64,000 nt of DNA from UBA10649 sp963793105 (GCA_963793105.1 CAWBZB010000006.1:124001-188000), one strand, 5' to 3'; shown: positions 1 to 7,668, counted from the stretch's first letter. Notes: a model not told the origin generated them from the letters alone. Program-made: numbers and translations.

Positions 1-101
1 ACGTACACGGCATATCGCCGACCCCGCCAGCGGAACACCGCCGGCGCCCCGTCCTCGCCTGCCACCACCTCGATCAGCTCCGATCGGTAGCGGCGGCTCA
101 T
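1..101 (-). CDS. DUF6504-like protein, N-terminal part only
   Basis: The gene reads leftwards off the window edge; only the first 33 codons are present. The start is ATG at 101-99, preceded by an AGGGAGG ribosome site. The visible protein begins MSRRYRSELIEVV and contains FRWRGRRYAV, which resembles the short actinobacterial DUF6504 family. From general knowledge, members of that family often sit beside imuB (Y-family polymerase) and dnaE2 in SOS mutagenesis cassettes; those genes would lie outside the window. An SOS-type operator stands about 110 bases upstream. The function of the family is unknown, and assignment from 33 residues is tentative. Confidence 0.55.
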   Translation of the reverse strand, partial: MSRRYRSELIEVVAGEDGAPAVFRWRGRRYAVY

Positions 102-121
102 CTGCCGCCTCCCTACCGGAG

Positions 122-166
122 CCTCGGCCGCCGGGACCGGGGTCGAGGCGGTCCCGGCGGCCGAGG
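122..166. other. Long perfect hairpin between the SOS box and the DUF6504 gene
   Basis: Bases 122-138 and 150-166 are perfect inverted repeats (17 bp, foot CCTCGGCCG), with one more pair at 139/149 and a 9-base loop. There is no T tract. Both flanking genes point away, so it is not a normal 3' terminator. If the leftward transcript starts near the operator at 205-232, this hairpin lies in its 5' leader. Confidence 0.6.
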
Positions 167-204
167 TGGTGCCTAAGGCCCAGCCGCGAATCCGGGCCTC
201 AGAT

Positions 205-232
205 CGTTGTTCGAACACCTGTTCGAACAACG
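205..232. promoter_or_regulatory. SOS box (LexA operator)
   Basis: The core TCGAACACCTGTTCGA at 211-226 fits the Gram-positive/actinobacterial LexA operator (CGAAC-N4-GTTCG). The symmetry extends to 12-bp arms (CGTTGTTCGAAC at 205-216 and its complement at 221-232) around ACCT. It lies between the divergent DUF6504 gene and the beta-CASP nuclease, so either or both could be LexA-controlled. The DUF6504 side is favoured because of that family's association with SOS mutagenesis genes. Confidence 0.8.
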
Positions 233-343
233 GCAACGCTAAACCCCACCCCTGACAGTCGTCAACCCCCACACCAGACATCGGCCGGGACGCGGGACGC
301 ACGACCCTGCCGCGGCGCGGTTCCACGTGCTACATCTGGATTC

Positions 344-1762
344 ATGTTCCTGACCTTCATCGGAGGCGCCGGAACGGTGACCGGGTCGAAGACCCTCATC
401 GAGGCCGGCGTGGCTCACGAGTCCGCGGGCGGCCAGCCGACCGGTCCCGGACTCTTCCTCGTCGACTGCGGACTGTTCCAGGGGCCGAGCGAGATCCGGT
501 CCCGCAACTGGGAGCCCTTCCCCGTCGATCCGTCGACGATCGAGTCGGTCATCCTCACCCACGCGCACCTCGACCACTGCGGCTACCTGCCCGCACTCGT
601 GCGCAACGGCTTCGCCGGCCCGGTGTACTGCTCCCCCAACACCGCTGAACTCGTGCCGATCATCCTTCGCGACAGCGCGAAACTGCAGGAGGAGGACACC
701 GCCTGGGCACGCAAGAAGGGCTTCTCCCGGCACGCCCGACCGGAGTCGCTCTACGGAATCGAGGACGCCGAGCGCGCCATCTCGCTGCTGCGCCCCATCG
801 CCTTCGGCACCGACTTCCACCCCGTCAACGACGTCATCGCGCGCCTCGACCACGCCGGCCACATCCTCGGCTCCTCCACCGTCACGGTCACCGACTCCGT
901 CCGCAACCGGACCGTCGTGTTCAGCGGTGACCTCGGCCGCGGCAACCACCCCCTGCTGGAGGCCCCGGCGCAGCCCTGCGACGCCGACGCCATCGTCATC
1001 GAGTCGACATACGGCGATCGCGCGCACGACGACGTCCATCGGGAGATGGACGAGATGGCCGCGGCCATCACGCGCACCCTGAAGCGCGGCGGCACCGTCG
1101 TGATCCCGGCGTTCGCGGTCGACCGCACGGAAGTGCTCCTGAAGGCCCTGCGCACCCTGCAGGACCAGCAGCGCATCCCGATGGCCCCCATCCACGCGGA
1201 CAGCCCCATGGCGCTGGCCGGCCTGCGCGTGTACACCAGCGCGATCCGGGACGGCGATCCGGAGATCAACACGGCGACGGTCGCCGAAGGGCCCGCCGCC
1301 ATCGACCTGCCGAACCTGCACGAGGCCACGACACCGCAGGAGTCCATGGCCCTGGACCAGGGCGGCGCCCGCATCATCGTGTCCGCGTCCGGCATGGGCA
1401 GCGGTGGACGCGTCACCCATCACCTCAAGGCCCTTCTCCCGGATCGTGACAACACCGTCCTCCTGGTGGGCTTCCAGGCCGCCGGCACCCCCGGGCGCCT
1501 GCTGCTCGACGGGGCGCACGAGATCAAGATCCACGGGAGGTACGTGCCGGTTCGCGCAGAGGTCATCGAGATCGAGGCCTTCTCCGTCCACGCCGACGCC
1601 GGCGAGCTGGTCGCATGGCTGAAGTCCTGTCACACCAAGCCGACGCAGGTGTTCGTCAACCACGGGGAGGAGTCCGCCTCCCGCGCCCTGGCGAACCGGA
1701 TCCGCGAGGAGTGGGACGTCGCGGTCATCGTGCCGCAGCCGGGCGAGCGGATCTACGTCTGA
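344..1762 (+). CDS. Metallo-beta-lactamase-fold, beta-CASP ribonuclease-like protein
   Basis: A 472-residue protein of the beta-CASP branch of the metallo-beta-lactamase superfamily, RNA-processing exo/endonucleases related to CPSF-73/YSH1. The metal-binding signature HAHLDH is at residues 73-78. Further ligands are in the GHILGS segment near residue 172, the SGDLGRG segment near 198 and the late SVHAD motif. A central beta-CASP insertion with FAVDRTE follows. The length and motif order are complete. It stands alone on the plus strand; the start ATG has no clear Shine-Dalgarno. Its substrate (mRNA, tRNA or other) cannot be told from sequence. It is divergent from the SOS-linked DUF6504 gene. 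Confidence 0.88.
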   Translation: MFLTFIGGAGTVTGSKTLIEAGVAHESAGGQPTGPGLFLVDCGLFQGPSEIRSRNWEPFPVDPSTIESVILTHAHLDHCGYLPALVRNGFAGPVYCSPNTAELVPIILRDSAKLQEEDTAWARKKGFSRHARPESLYGIEDAERAISLLRPIAFGTDFHPVNDVIARLDHAGHILGSSTVTVTDSVRNRTVVFSGDLGRGNHPLLEAPAQPCDADAIVIESTYGDRAHDDVHREMDEMAAAITRTLKRGGTVVIPAFAVDRTEVLLKALRTLQDQQRIPMAPIHADSPMALAGLRVYTSAIRDGDPEINTATVAEGPAAIDLPNLHEATTPQESMALDQGGARIIVSASGMGSGGRVTHHLKALLPDRDNTVLLVGFQAAGTPGRLLLDGAHEIKIHGRYVPVRAEVIEIEAFSVHADAGELVAWLKSCHTKPTQVFVNHGEESASRALANRIREEWDVAVIVPQPGERIYV

Positions 1763-1960
1763 GGCGATCCGAGGCGACCGGCGCACGCTGCTGAGCGGGC
1801 CCGCGCGCCTGTGACATATCTGCGACACAGACGGGTCTGAACTGCGACCGCCCAAGCAGCGCAGCGGGATCTGGCGTGACGCATAGTGAGGGTGACACCA
1901 CGTCCGCAGAGCGCGGCCGGCCCCCGGGCCTCGACCCGCCCCGACTGAAGGAGGACTCAC

Positions 1961-2359
1961 ATGCGAACAGCCACCGCCCCGTCCCTCGCTGATCTCGCCG
2001 ACGAGGCTCGTCCGACGGCCGACTGGTGGGTCTCCGTCGCCCGAACCCTTGACGCCTTGAGCGAGCGGCTGTCCCTCGAGGTGGCGGCGGACGCCGCTCC
2101 CGCGGGTGCCTTCGCCGAGGCCATCTCCCGCGATCCGAGCCTCTCGAACCCCGCCACCCAGGTCACTCGCGAGGGCTCGAACCTCGTTGAGCGCGTCCGA
2201 GGCCTCCGCCGCACCGTGGCGGGAGTCGCCGGCGACGGGACCAAGACATCCTGGATCGCCTCCCAGCTGTCGTCGCTGGCGCAGGCCGAGCGCTCGTACG
2301 TGCGCCGCGCCCGATCCATCGTGTGGGACGCGCACTGCCGGGATCTCGGCGGCGAGTAG
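1961..2359 (+). CDS. Hypothetical helical protein
   Basis: A 132-residue soluble protein with no recognised domain. It is rich in Ala, Arg and Ser and predicted mostly helical; RGLRRTVAGV and AERSYVRRARSIVWDAH look like amphipathic helices. A strong AAGGAGG ribosome site precedes the ATG, supporting a real gene. A 13-bp hairpin terminator follows 20 bases after the stop. The 198-base space upstream (1763-1960) contains a possible -10 (CATAGT near 1881) and nothing else recognised. Confidence 0.65.
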   Translation: MRTATAPSLADLADEARPTADWWVSVARTLDALSERLSLEVAADAAPAGAFAEAISRDPSLSNPATQVTREGSNLVERVRGLRRTVAGVAGDGTKTSWIASQLSSLAQAERSYVRRARSIVWDAHCRDLGGE

Positions 2360-2379
2360 CCCCGCAGACCCTCCCGGCG

Positions 2380-2410
2380 AGGGGCCAGCCCGGACCGCGG
2401 GCTGGCCCTT
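2380..2410 (+). terminator. Hairpin terminator
   Basis: GGGCCAGCCCG at 2382-2392 pairs with 2398-2408 around a 5-base loop. A G-T and an A-T pair extend it to 13 bp. It lies 20 bases after the stop of the 1961-2359 gene. Confidence 0.7.
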
Positions 2411-2497
2411 CGTCGTGCCGGAGCATCCGGATCCTGCCGAAGCGCCCTGCACTGTCAGCCCTGATCGCTACGGTCTGCAGGTGCGCAGGAGGCAGCA

Positions 2498-2704
2498 GTG
2501 ACCGGTGTGATGATCTACGCGCTGATGGCCCTCTCGACCGGCAGCCTGCTGCTCGGTGGCCGGCTGCTCGACGGCACCGGCATCCAGGTCGGAATCGGGC
2601 TGCTCGTGATCGCCGCCGGCCTCGCCCTCGCTGCCCTGGCCATCGTCGGCGCCTGGCGTCCGCCATCGACACGGGACGCTGATACCCGGTCGACGACGAA
2701 GTGA
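2498..2704 (+). CDS. Small two-helix membrane protein
   Basis: A 68-residue protein starting at GTG, with AGGAGG five bases before it. Two hydrophobic stretches (about residues 5-22 and 30-50, the second ending LALAALAIVGAW) are followed by a charged tail, so it is probably a small inner-membrane protein. No family is recognised. It stands alone after a terminator and converges with the DUF2461 gene. Confidence 0.6.
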   Translation: MTGVMIYALMALSTGSLLLGGRLLDGTGIQVGIGLLVIAAGLALAALAIVGAWRPPSTRDADTRSTTK

Positions 2705-2741
2705 CGACCGGGCCGCAGCCCTCCCGGCGCTGGCCGAGCGC

Positions 2742-3407
2742 TCACTCGCCTCGCCCGGGGTCGGCCGCAGGGCCGACGTAGTCCGCCAGCCACTCGATCA
2801 ACGGTCGCATCGAGCGCCAGCCCGATCGCACGGTCGTCAGCGCCCTGCGGGTCCCCAGCCACGGCTCGACCGGGTAGTGCCGAGCCACCGTGAGCGCGCG
2901 GTTGCGCAGCAGGTCGATGCGCGGATGGTCAGCCGGGTACCCGCGGGGCCGGGTCTTGACCGGCCGGCCGTCGACGTCCCACCGGCGCCTCATCGACGCC
3001 ACGAGCCGCTCCAGCTCCGCCCCCGGCGGGCCGGCGACCGACGTCCGATAGCGGGCGATCTGCTCCCCCTGTGGCGCGTACCAGCCGCCGGCCACCATCA
3101 GACCGCTTCCCGACACCTGCACGTAGTAGGCGATCGCGTCCTCCACCTGGACGGTCCCGCCCTGGTGGTCCTTGATGGGCGTCTTGTCCTTGCTGAACCG
3201 GGCGTCGCGATAGGGACGGAAGAGGTGCGGCTCGCCGAACTCCTCCCGAAGCTCGTCCAGCATCGCCGTCAGCGGGTCACGCACGTACGTCGCGTAGTCG
3301 GCCTTGTGCTCGTTCCACCATGGGCGGGTGTTGTTCGCCGCCAGCGCGTCGTAGAAGTCGAAGGCCTCAGCAGGGAACCCTTCGAACCGGGCGGTCGCAC
3401 TCCCCAC
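2742..3407 (-). CDS. DUF2461 (TIGR02453) family protein
   Basis: About 221 residues matching the DUF2461 family, whose function is not established. Diagnostic segments are FDFYDALAANNTRPWWNEHK near the N-terminus, then FRPYRDARFSKDKTPIKDH, and YYVQVSGSGLMVAGGWY. The start GTG at 3407 is preferred because it follows the upstream membrane-protein stop by one base (TAG T GTG); longer in-frame starts would run into that gene. The two genes probably form a pair. Confidence 0.85.
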   Translation of the reverse strand: MGSATARFEGFPAEAFDFYDALAANNTRPWWNEHKADYATYVRDPLTAMLDELREEFGEPHLFRPYRDARFSKDKTPIKDHQGGTVQVEDAIAYYVQVSGSGLMVAGGWYAPQGEQIARYRTSVAGPPGAELERLVASMRRRWDVDGRPVKTRPRGYPADHPRIDLLRNRALTVARHYPVEPWLGTRRALTTVRSGWRSMRPLIEWLADYVGPAADPGRGE

Positions 3408-3408
3408 A

Positions 3409-3780
3409 CTACGCCCCGAAGAACTGCTTCGCACGCGCGCTGTACAGCAGGCCCAGCACGATGAGGCCCAGCAGGATCTGGATGACCAGCGTCGGCCACA
3501 GACCGGGGCTGACGAAGATCGCCCACACCGAGGTGATGATCATGAGGAACGTCACGAGCGCGACGAGGAAGCGCGCTCCGCGGCTGCCGTTGGCGATCCC
3601 CCTGGCGACGAGCAGGTAGATGGCACCGATGGCGATCGTGACCGCAGCCGAGATCCAGCCGACGCCGTCCTCGCGGTTGAACAGGCGCCAGATCCCGGCG
3701 ATGACCGCAAGGGCACCGGACACCAGGATGACGATGAAGACGATGGTGACGCCGAACGGACGCGAACCGTTCCCGGACAT
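3409..3780 (-). CDS. Four-helix membrane protein, hypothetical
   Basis: A 123-residue integral membrane protein with four hydrophobic segments (about residues 9-29, 38-58, 70-88 and 92-115). Its repeated GxxxIYLLVARGIANGSRGAR-like loop resembles small uncharacterised actinobacterial membrane proteins. The ATG is preceded by AGGAGG. It lies one base upstream of the DUF2461 start, so the two are likely cotranscribed. No function can be assigned. Confidence 0.7.
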   Translation of the reverse strand: MSGNGSRPFGVTIVFIVILVSGALAVIAGIWRLFNREDGVGWISAAVTIAIGAIYLLVARGIANGSRGARFLVALVTFLMIITSVWAIFVSPGLWPTLVIQILLGLIVLGLLYSARAKQFFGA

Positions 3781-3866
3781 GGTGCAGCCTCCTCAGCCCA
3801 GGGCAGCCCTTGCCCGTGCAGTGCAGCATGGCACCTCGTGCCGGATCGCGCCGGGAACTCCGCTGA

Positions 3867-5084
3867 TCACGGGTCCCGAAGGCCGACGTACGAGGAGTCG
3901 AGTCCCGCGACGGATGACACGCCGATCAGCTGCATCGTGGTGCGGATCTCCTTCTCGAGGATCGCAATCGCCCGACGCACGCCATCCGCACCCCCGGCCA
4001 TCAGCCCGTACAGGTACGCCCGTCCGACGAGCGCTCCGCGCGCCCCCAGGGCTACGGCCGCCACGATGTCGGCGCCCGACGTGATGCCACCGTCGATGTA
4101 GACCTCGAGATCGCCGCCGACGCTCTCCGCGACCGCTGGCAGGACCTCCAGCGGCACGTTGCCCATGTCGACCTGACGACCGCCATGGTTGGACAGCACC
4201 ACCGCATCCGCTCCGAGGTCCACGGCCAGCCGCGCGTCCGCCACGGTCTGGATCCCCTTGATCACCAGCGCCCCCGGCCAGATCCCCCGGAGCCACGTCA
4301 CATGATCCGGCCCGATCGTGGGGTCGAACACGTCGGTCAGCATGTCCCCCACGGTCCCTCCTGTGGAGGTCAGGCTCGCGAACTCCAGGGGCGGCGTGGT
4401 GAGCAGGTTGACCCACCACCGCGGGTGCACGGCCATCTGGGTGAGGGCACCGAGCGACAGCTGGGGCGGGATGGTGAGGCCATGGCGCACGTCGCGCTGC
4501 CGGATCCCGCCCACCGCAGCGTCGACCGTGACGATGAGCGTGTCGTAGCCGGACTGCTCTGCCCGCCGGACCAGCGCCTCCGTCGCGGCCCGGTCGCGCC
4601 ACATGTACAGCTGGAACCAGCGCCGCGCCTCGGGTGCCTTCGCGGCCAGGTCCTCCACGGACGTCGTGCCGAGCGTGGAAAGGGCGAACGGGATCCCGGC
4701 CTCACCCGCCGCGATGGCCACGGCCGGCTCACCGAGGTGATGCATCATGCGTGTGAAACCCGTGGGGGCGAACGCGAACGGCAGGCTCGAGCGCCTCCCC
4801 AGCATGTCCACTCCCAGGTCGGTGGAGGAGACATCCCGCATGACGCGAGGCTGGAACTGGACCCGGGCATAGGCCCTCCGAGAGCGACGAAGGCTCGTGT
4901 CCGTGCCCGCCGCCCCGTCCACGTAGTCGAACACCGGACGAGGCACCCGGCGGCGCGCGAGCGCGCGCAGGTCGCCGATGCTCGCGCACCTCTCCAGGCG
5001 CCGCTGGGCCGCGGACAGGCCCGGATCCGGTCGGCCGATGAGTGGTGCGACCTCATGCCATCGCGGCACCCTGCGCTCCACCAT
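3867..5084 (-). CDS. lldD: FMN-dependent alpha-hydroxy-acid dehydrogenase (L-lactate dehydrogenase type)
   Basis: A 405-residue member of the FMN alpha-hydroxy-acid oxidase/dehydrogenase family (LldD, glycolate oxidase, lactate 2-monooxygenase, mandelate dehydrogenase). The catalytic-base signature SNHGGRQVDMG is near residue 300. FMN-binding segments FAPTGFTRMMH and YIDGGITSGADIVAAVALGA are present, as is the N-terminal FDYVDGAAGTD. The start ATG at 5084 has CAGGAG before it. Such enzymes oxidise L-lactate or a related 2-hydroxy acid and pass electrons to quinone or oxygen. The exact substrate and acceptor are inferred only. It is divergent from the YbaK-like gene. Confidence 0.85.
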   Translation of the reverse strand: MVERRVPRWHEVAPLIGRPDPGLSAAQRRLERCASIGDLRALARRRVPRPVFDYVDGAAGTDTSLRRSRRAYARVQFQPRVMRDVSSTDLGVDMLGRRSSLPFAFAPTGFTRMMHHLGEPAVAIAAGEAGIPFALSTLGTTSVEDLAAKAPEARRWFQLYMWRDRAATEALVRRAEQSGYDTLIVTVDAAVGGIRQRDVRHGLTIPPQLSLGALTQMAVHPRWWVNLLTTPPLEFASLTSTGGTVGDMLTDVFDPTIGPDHVTWLRGIWPGALVIKGIQTVADARLAVDLGADAVVLSNHGGRQVDMGNVPLEVLPAVAESVGGDLEVYIDGGITSGADIVAAVALGARGALVGRAYLYGLMAGGADGVRRAIAILEKEIRTTMQLIGVSSVAGLDSSYVGLRDP

Positions 5085-5131
5085 TGCTCCTGTTGCCGGT
5101 GTTCTTACCGGTCTCGTCGACGCTCCGACGA

Positions 5132-5137
5132 TAGCCT
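5132..5137 (+). promoter_or_regulatory. Probable leaderless -10 (TAGCCT)
   Basis: TAGCCT ends 7 bases before the ATG at 5145, with no Shine-Dalgarno. It fits the leaderless pattern seen throughout the window. Confidence 0.5.
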
Positions 5138-5144
5138 TCCGCGC

Positions 5145-5627
5145 ATGGCCAAGGACACCGAACAGCAGTCCGTCGTCAAGGTCCGCGAGGCACTTGCGGG
5201 ACTCGGCGCCCGCGGCGAGGTGCGCGCCCTCGCCGACAGCGCGCGAACAGCGAGGGAGGCTGCGGAGGCCCTGGGCATCGAGGTCGGCCAGATCGCCAGC
5301 TCCCTGGTCTTCCTCGCGGACCGCGAGCCGGTTCTGGTGGTCGCATCCGGTGGGCATCGCGTCGACACGATCCAGCTCGCTGCGGTGTTCGAGGTGAGCG
5401 ACATCGCCCTCGCATCGGCGGATGACGTCCGCAAGGCCACCGGCTTCGCGATCGGTGGAGTCGCCCCGGTCGGTCACCCGAGGCCGCTGCGCACGATCGT
5501 CGACATCGCGCTGTCGCGATTCGACGAGGTCTGGGCCGCGGGTGGCCACCCGCACTACGTCTTCCCGACCAGCTATGACGAACTGCTGCGCATCACCGCG
5601 GGCGAGGCCGCCGAGATCGGCGCCTGA
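5145..5627 (+). CDS. YbaK/EbsC (ProX-like) aminoacyl-tRNA deacylase family protein
   Basis: A 160-residue single-domain member of the YbaK/prolyl-tRNA editing family, which hydrolyses mischarged aminoacyl-tRNA in trans. Diagnostic segments are ALGIEVGQIASSLVF, the invariant-lysine region DVRKATGFAIGGVAPVG, and the C-terminal VWAAGGHPHYVF. The length is normal for the free-standing family. The start ATG is set by a TAGCCT hexamer 7 bases upstream. The tRNA substrate (Cys-tRNAPro, Ala-tRNA or other) is not determined. Confidence 0.85.
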   Translation: MAKDTEQQSVVKVREALAGLGARGEVRALADSARTAREAAEALGIEVGQIASSLVFLADREPVLVVASGGHRVDTIQLAAVFEVSDIALASADDVRKATGFAIGGVAPVGHPRPLRTIVDIALSRFDEVWAAGGHPHYVFPTSYDELLRITAGEAAEIGA

Positions 5628-5664
5628 CGCCTGCCCCAGCGCGGGTCGACGACCCCCCCCAGAA

Positions 5665-5691
5665 CTGGCACTCTCGGCCCTCGAGTGCCAG
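5665..5691. promoter_or_regulatory. CIRCE element (HrcA operator)
   Basis: CTGGCACTC at 5665-5673, nine spacer bases, and GAGTGCCAG at 5683-5691 form a perfect 9-9-9 inverted repeat. This matches the CIRCE consensus TTAGCACTC-N9-GAGTGCTAA apart from the outer T/A pairs. It lies 67 bases before the hsp20 start and implies repression by HrcA. Confidence 0.88.
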
Positions 5692-5757
5692 AATTGTGGG
5701 TGCACGGTATTCGCCCGCCAACCGGGGCGGGCGGCCGAAGATCACAAGGAGGAAGCC

Positions 5758-6225
5758 ATGCCCGTGCTGCGATTCGACCCCTTCCGTGACATCGATCGAC
5801 TGACCGAGCAGATGCTCGGCGTTCCCGCCGGAACCGCCCGAGCGCCACGGTTCATGCCGATGGACCTCTTCCGGACGGGAGACCACTACGTCCTGCACGC
5901 CGACCTGCCGGGTGTGGACCCCGGATCCGTCGACGTGAACGTCGACAACGGCACTCTCACGATCAAGGCCGAGCGCACGTCCCGCAGCGACGAGTCCGTC
6001 CAGTGGATTGCCAGCGAGCGATTCTCCGGCTCCTACATGCGGCAGCTGTCCCTCGGCGACGGCATCGACGCGAACGGGATCGGCGCCACCTATGAGAACG
6101 GGGTGCTCACCGTGACGATCCCGATCTCCGAGGTCGCCAAGCCGCGCCGCATCGACGTGCAGACGAGCACGCCCGCCACGGTCATCGCCGGTCACGCGGA
6201 CCAGACCCAGGTCACCGGCGGCTGA
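5758..6225 (+). CDS. hsp20: Small heat-shock protein, Hsp20/alpha-crystallin family
   Basis: A 155-residue ATP-independent holdase. The N-terminus VLRFDPFRDIDRLTEQML and the alpha-crystallin domain from about residue 40 (PMDLFRTGDHYVLHADLPGV) are typical. The domain ends with the ATYENGVLTVTIP strand that carries the dimer-edge motif. The ATG follows AAGGAGG. A CIRCE operator lies upstream and a strong hairpin terminator downstream, so it is a single-gene heat-shock unit controlled by HrcA. In many actinobacteria hsp20 is instead under HspR or another regulator, so this wiring is worth noting. Confidence 0.93.
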   Translation: MPVLRFDPFRDIDRLTEQMLGVPAGTARAPRFMPMDLFRTGDHYVLHADLPGVDPGSVDVNVDNGTLTIKAERTSRSDESVQWIASERFSGSYMRQLSLGDGIDANGIGATYENGVLTVTIPISEVAKPRRIDVQTSTPATVIAGHADQTQVTGG

Positions 6226-6247
6226 CGCGGTCGCGCCTACACCGGCC

Positions 6248-6287
6248 CTGGGGTGGCGGCGCGGACGGCCCCTCGCCGTCACCCCAG
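6248..6287 (+). terminator. Hairpin terminator of hsp20
   Basis: A 14-bp stem pairs 6248-6261 (CTGGGGTGGCGGCG) with 6274-6287, with one G-T wobble and a 12-base loop. It starts 22 bases after the hsp20 stop. There is no T tract, as is usual at this GC content. Confidence 0.75.
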
Positions 6288-6306
6288 CGGCCGTGGCTCG
6301 CTCACG

Positions 6307-6312
6307 CATACT
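6307..6312 (+). promoter_or_regulatory. Probable leaderless -10 (CATACT)
   Basis: CATACT ends 6 bases before the GTG at 6319; no Shine-Dalgarno is present. Confidence 0.5.
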
Positions 6313-6318
6313 GTCCTT

Positions 6319-6825
6319 GTGACGGTGTCCCTTCGCATCGCGTCCCTCGACGACGTGCCGCGGCTGGAGCACTGGGACACGCTCCCCCACGTGATCGAGG
6401 CTTCCGGAGATGACGACGTCGTCGACTGGGCAGGCGAACTGGCGCGGACGGTGCCGTGGCGTGAGCAGTGGATCATCGAGGCCGACGGCCGGCCGGTCGG
6501 CATCATCCAGGTCATCGACCCCCACGAGGAGGAGTCGCACTACTGGGGCGCGGTCGGGCCCAACCTCCGGGCCATCGACATCTGGCTCGGCGAAGCCGAT
6601 GACCTCGGCCGTGGATTCGGCACCCAGGGCATGCGGCTGGCGATCGATCATTGCTTCGCCGATCCGGACGTGCGCGCGATCCTCATCGACCCGCTCGAGC
6701 GCAATCTCCGGGCCCGTGCCTTCTACCGGCGGCTCGGGTTCGCGGAGGTCGGACCCCGAACGTTCGGCACGGACGACTGCGTCGTGATGCGACTGGACCG
6801 GCCCGCGTCCCCCGCCCGGTCGTAG
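6319..6825 (+). CDS. GNAT acetyltransferase, AAC(6')-like
   Basis: About 168 residues of the GNAT fold. The N-terminus (LRIASLDDVPRLEHWDTLPH) and the middle (WREQWIIEADGRPVGIIQV) resemble aminoglycoside 6'-N-acetyltransferase-like proteins. The acetyl-CoA site is GRGFGTQGMRLAIDHCF, followed by the late motif ERNLRARAFYRRLGF. The start GTG at 6319 is chosen because of the CATACT hexamer 6 bases before it. Chromosomal relatives have varied substrates, so resistance should not be assumed. It converges with the UPF0126 gene across a long hairpin. Confidence 0.82.
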   Translation: MTVSLRIASLDDVPRLEHWDTLPHVIEASGDDDVVDWAGELARTVPWREQWIIEADGRPVGIIQVIDPHEEESHYWGAVGPNLRAIDIWLGEADDLGRGFGTQGMRLAIDHCFADPDVRAILIDPLERNLRARAFYRRLGFAEVGPRTFGTDDCVVMRLDRPASPARS

Positions 6826-6835
6826 CCAACCCACG

Positions 6836-6893
6836 CGAGTGGCCAGGCGTTGCTGTTGCCGGGCCCCCACGAACAGCAACGCCTGGCCACTCG
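6836..6893. repeat. Dispersed hairpin repeat, copy 1
   Basis: A perfect 22-bp stem (6836-6857 with 6872-6893) and a 14-base loop, starting CGAGTGGCCAGGCGTTGC. It lies between two convergent genes and matches copies at 34671-34732 and 62744-62805 in its foot and middle. A bidirectional terminator is the simplest role. Confidence 0.85.
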
Positions 6894-6895
6894 TC

Positions 6896-6953
6896 AGTCA
6901 GGCCCTCGCTAGTCAGGCCCTCGCCAGTCAGGCACTCGCCAGTCAGACCCTCC
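6896..6953. repeat. Tandem 15-bp repeat, nearly four units
   Basis: Units at 6896, 6911, 6926 and 6941 follow AGTCAGGCCCTCGCC with one or two changes; the last is cut short. The array directly follows hairpin copy 1 and runs through the stop codon of the UPF0126 gene. Confidence 0.85.
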
Positions 6954-7620
6954 CCACGGCCGGTCCGGCCGGCCCGGCACGTCCGGCCCGTCGCGTACGA
7001 ACATCGAGGGCGATCACGAGGTACTGCGCGACGATGACCGTGGCGATGCCCGCGACCGAAGCCGCCGCGGGACTCCAGAGCGCCACGACGGCGTAGACGA
7101 GCGAGCCCCAGACGGCGAGCAGCGCGTTCGGCGCGCCCACCATCAGGATGTCGGGGATCTGGCCCTGGAGCACCGAGACCAGGACGCCTCCGCCCACGGC
7201 CGACAGGGTGCCGATGAGCACGGCCGGGATGAAGGTGAGCCCGAACTCGGTGGCGTAGGCGACGCCGGTGACCGCGAACAGCCCCATGGCCAGCGCGTTG
7301 AGGAAGACCATCACGGGACCGACCCTGGGTACGTGGCGCCCGAGGATCAGGACGAGCAGCACCCCGGCGATGATCGTGACCAGGTACCACGGGCTGCGAA
7401 GGGACTCCGCTGGCAGGTTGCCGATCAGCACGTCGCGGATGAACCCTCCGCCGAGACCCATGAGGAGTGCGAAGGCGGTGACGCCCACGATGTCCCAGTG
7501 GCGTTCGTCGTCCGTGGTGCCGCGCAGCGCGCCGACGATCGCGTTCACCAGGACCGTGACCAGCGCCAGCCAGAGCGGCGTGCTCGAAGCCAGGTCGGGT
7601 ACATCGAGGGCCACGGGCAT
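6943..7620 (-). CDS. UPF0126/TRIC-type membrane protein (YicG family)
   Basis: A 225-residue integral membrane protein with about seven hydrophobic segments in two homologous halves. The first half carries the family motif GGFIRDVLIG; the second has GGGVLVSVLQG, where the usual Arg-Asp is not present. The family includes bacterial TRIC-like channels and proposed glycine transporters; the role here is inferred only. The last residues (RRAGRAGPAGPAVGRV) are low-complexity, and the stop lies inside a tandem repeat. The start ATG has TACTCT 6 bases upstream. Confidence 0.8.
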   Translation of the reverse strand: MPVALDVPDLASSTPLWLALVTVLVNAIVGALRGTTDDERHWDIVGVTAFALLMGLGGGFIRDVLIGNLPAESLRSPWYLVTIIAGVLLVLILGRHVPRVGPVMVFLNALAMGLFAVTGVAYATEFGLTFIPAVLIGTLSAVGGGVLVSVLQGQIPDILMVGAPNALLAVWGSLVYAVVALWSPAAASVAGIATVIVAQYLVIALDVRTRRAGRAGPAGPAVGRV

Positions 7621-7626
7621 GCGGCG

Positions 7627-7632
7627 AGAGTA
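7627..7632 (-). promoter_or_regulatory. Probable leaderless -10 (TACTCT)
   Basis: On the minus strand TACTCT ends 6 bases before the ATG at 7620. Confidence 0.5.
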
Positions 7633-7668
7633 ATGCGCCCGGCCGATCAGGCCCCGCCTGCCCCGAGG

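Noticed and set aside
239..2452. Long antisense open frame (737 codons) opposite the beta-CASP nuclease
   Set aside because: Arg/Gly-rich low-complexity translation typical of the reverse frame of GC-rich genes; no domain, no ribosome site. The same reasoning removes the long antisense frames at 30739-33021, 51050-52819, 53254-54798 and 57188-59008.
6319..6825. Aminoglycoside resistance gene
   Set aside because: The resemblance to AAC(6') is at fold level; ordinary chromosomal context with no mobile element, so only GNAT is called.
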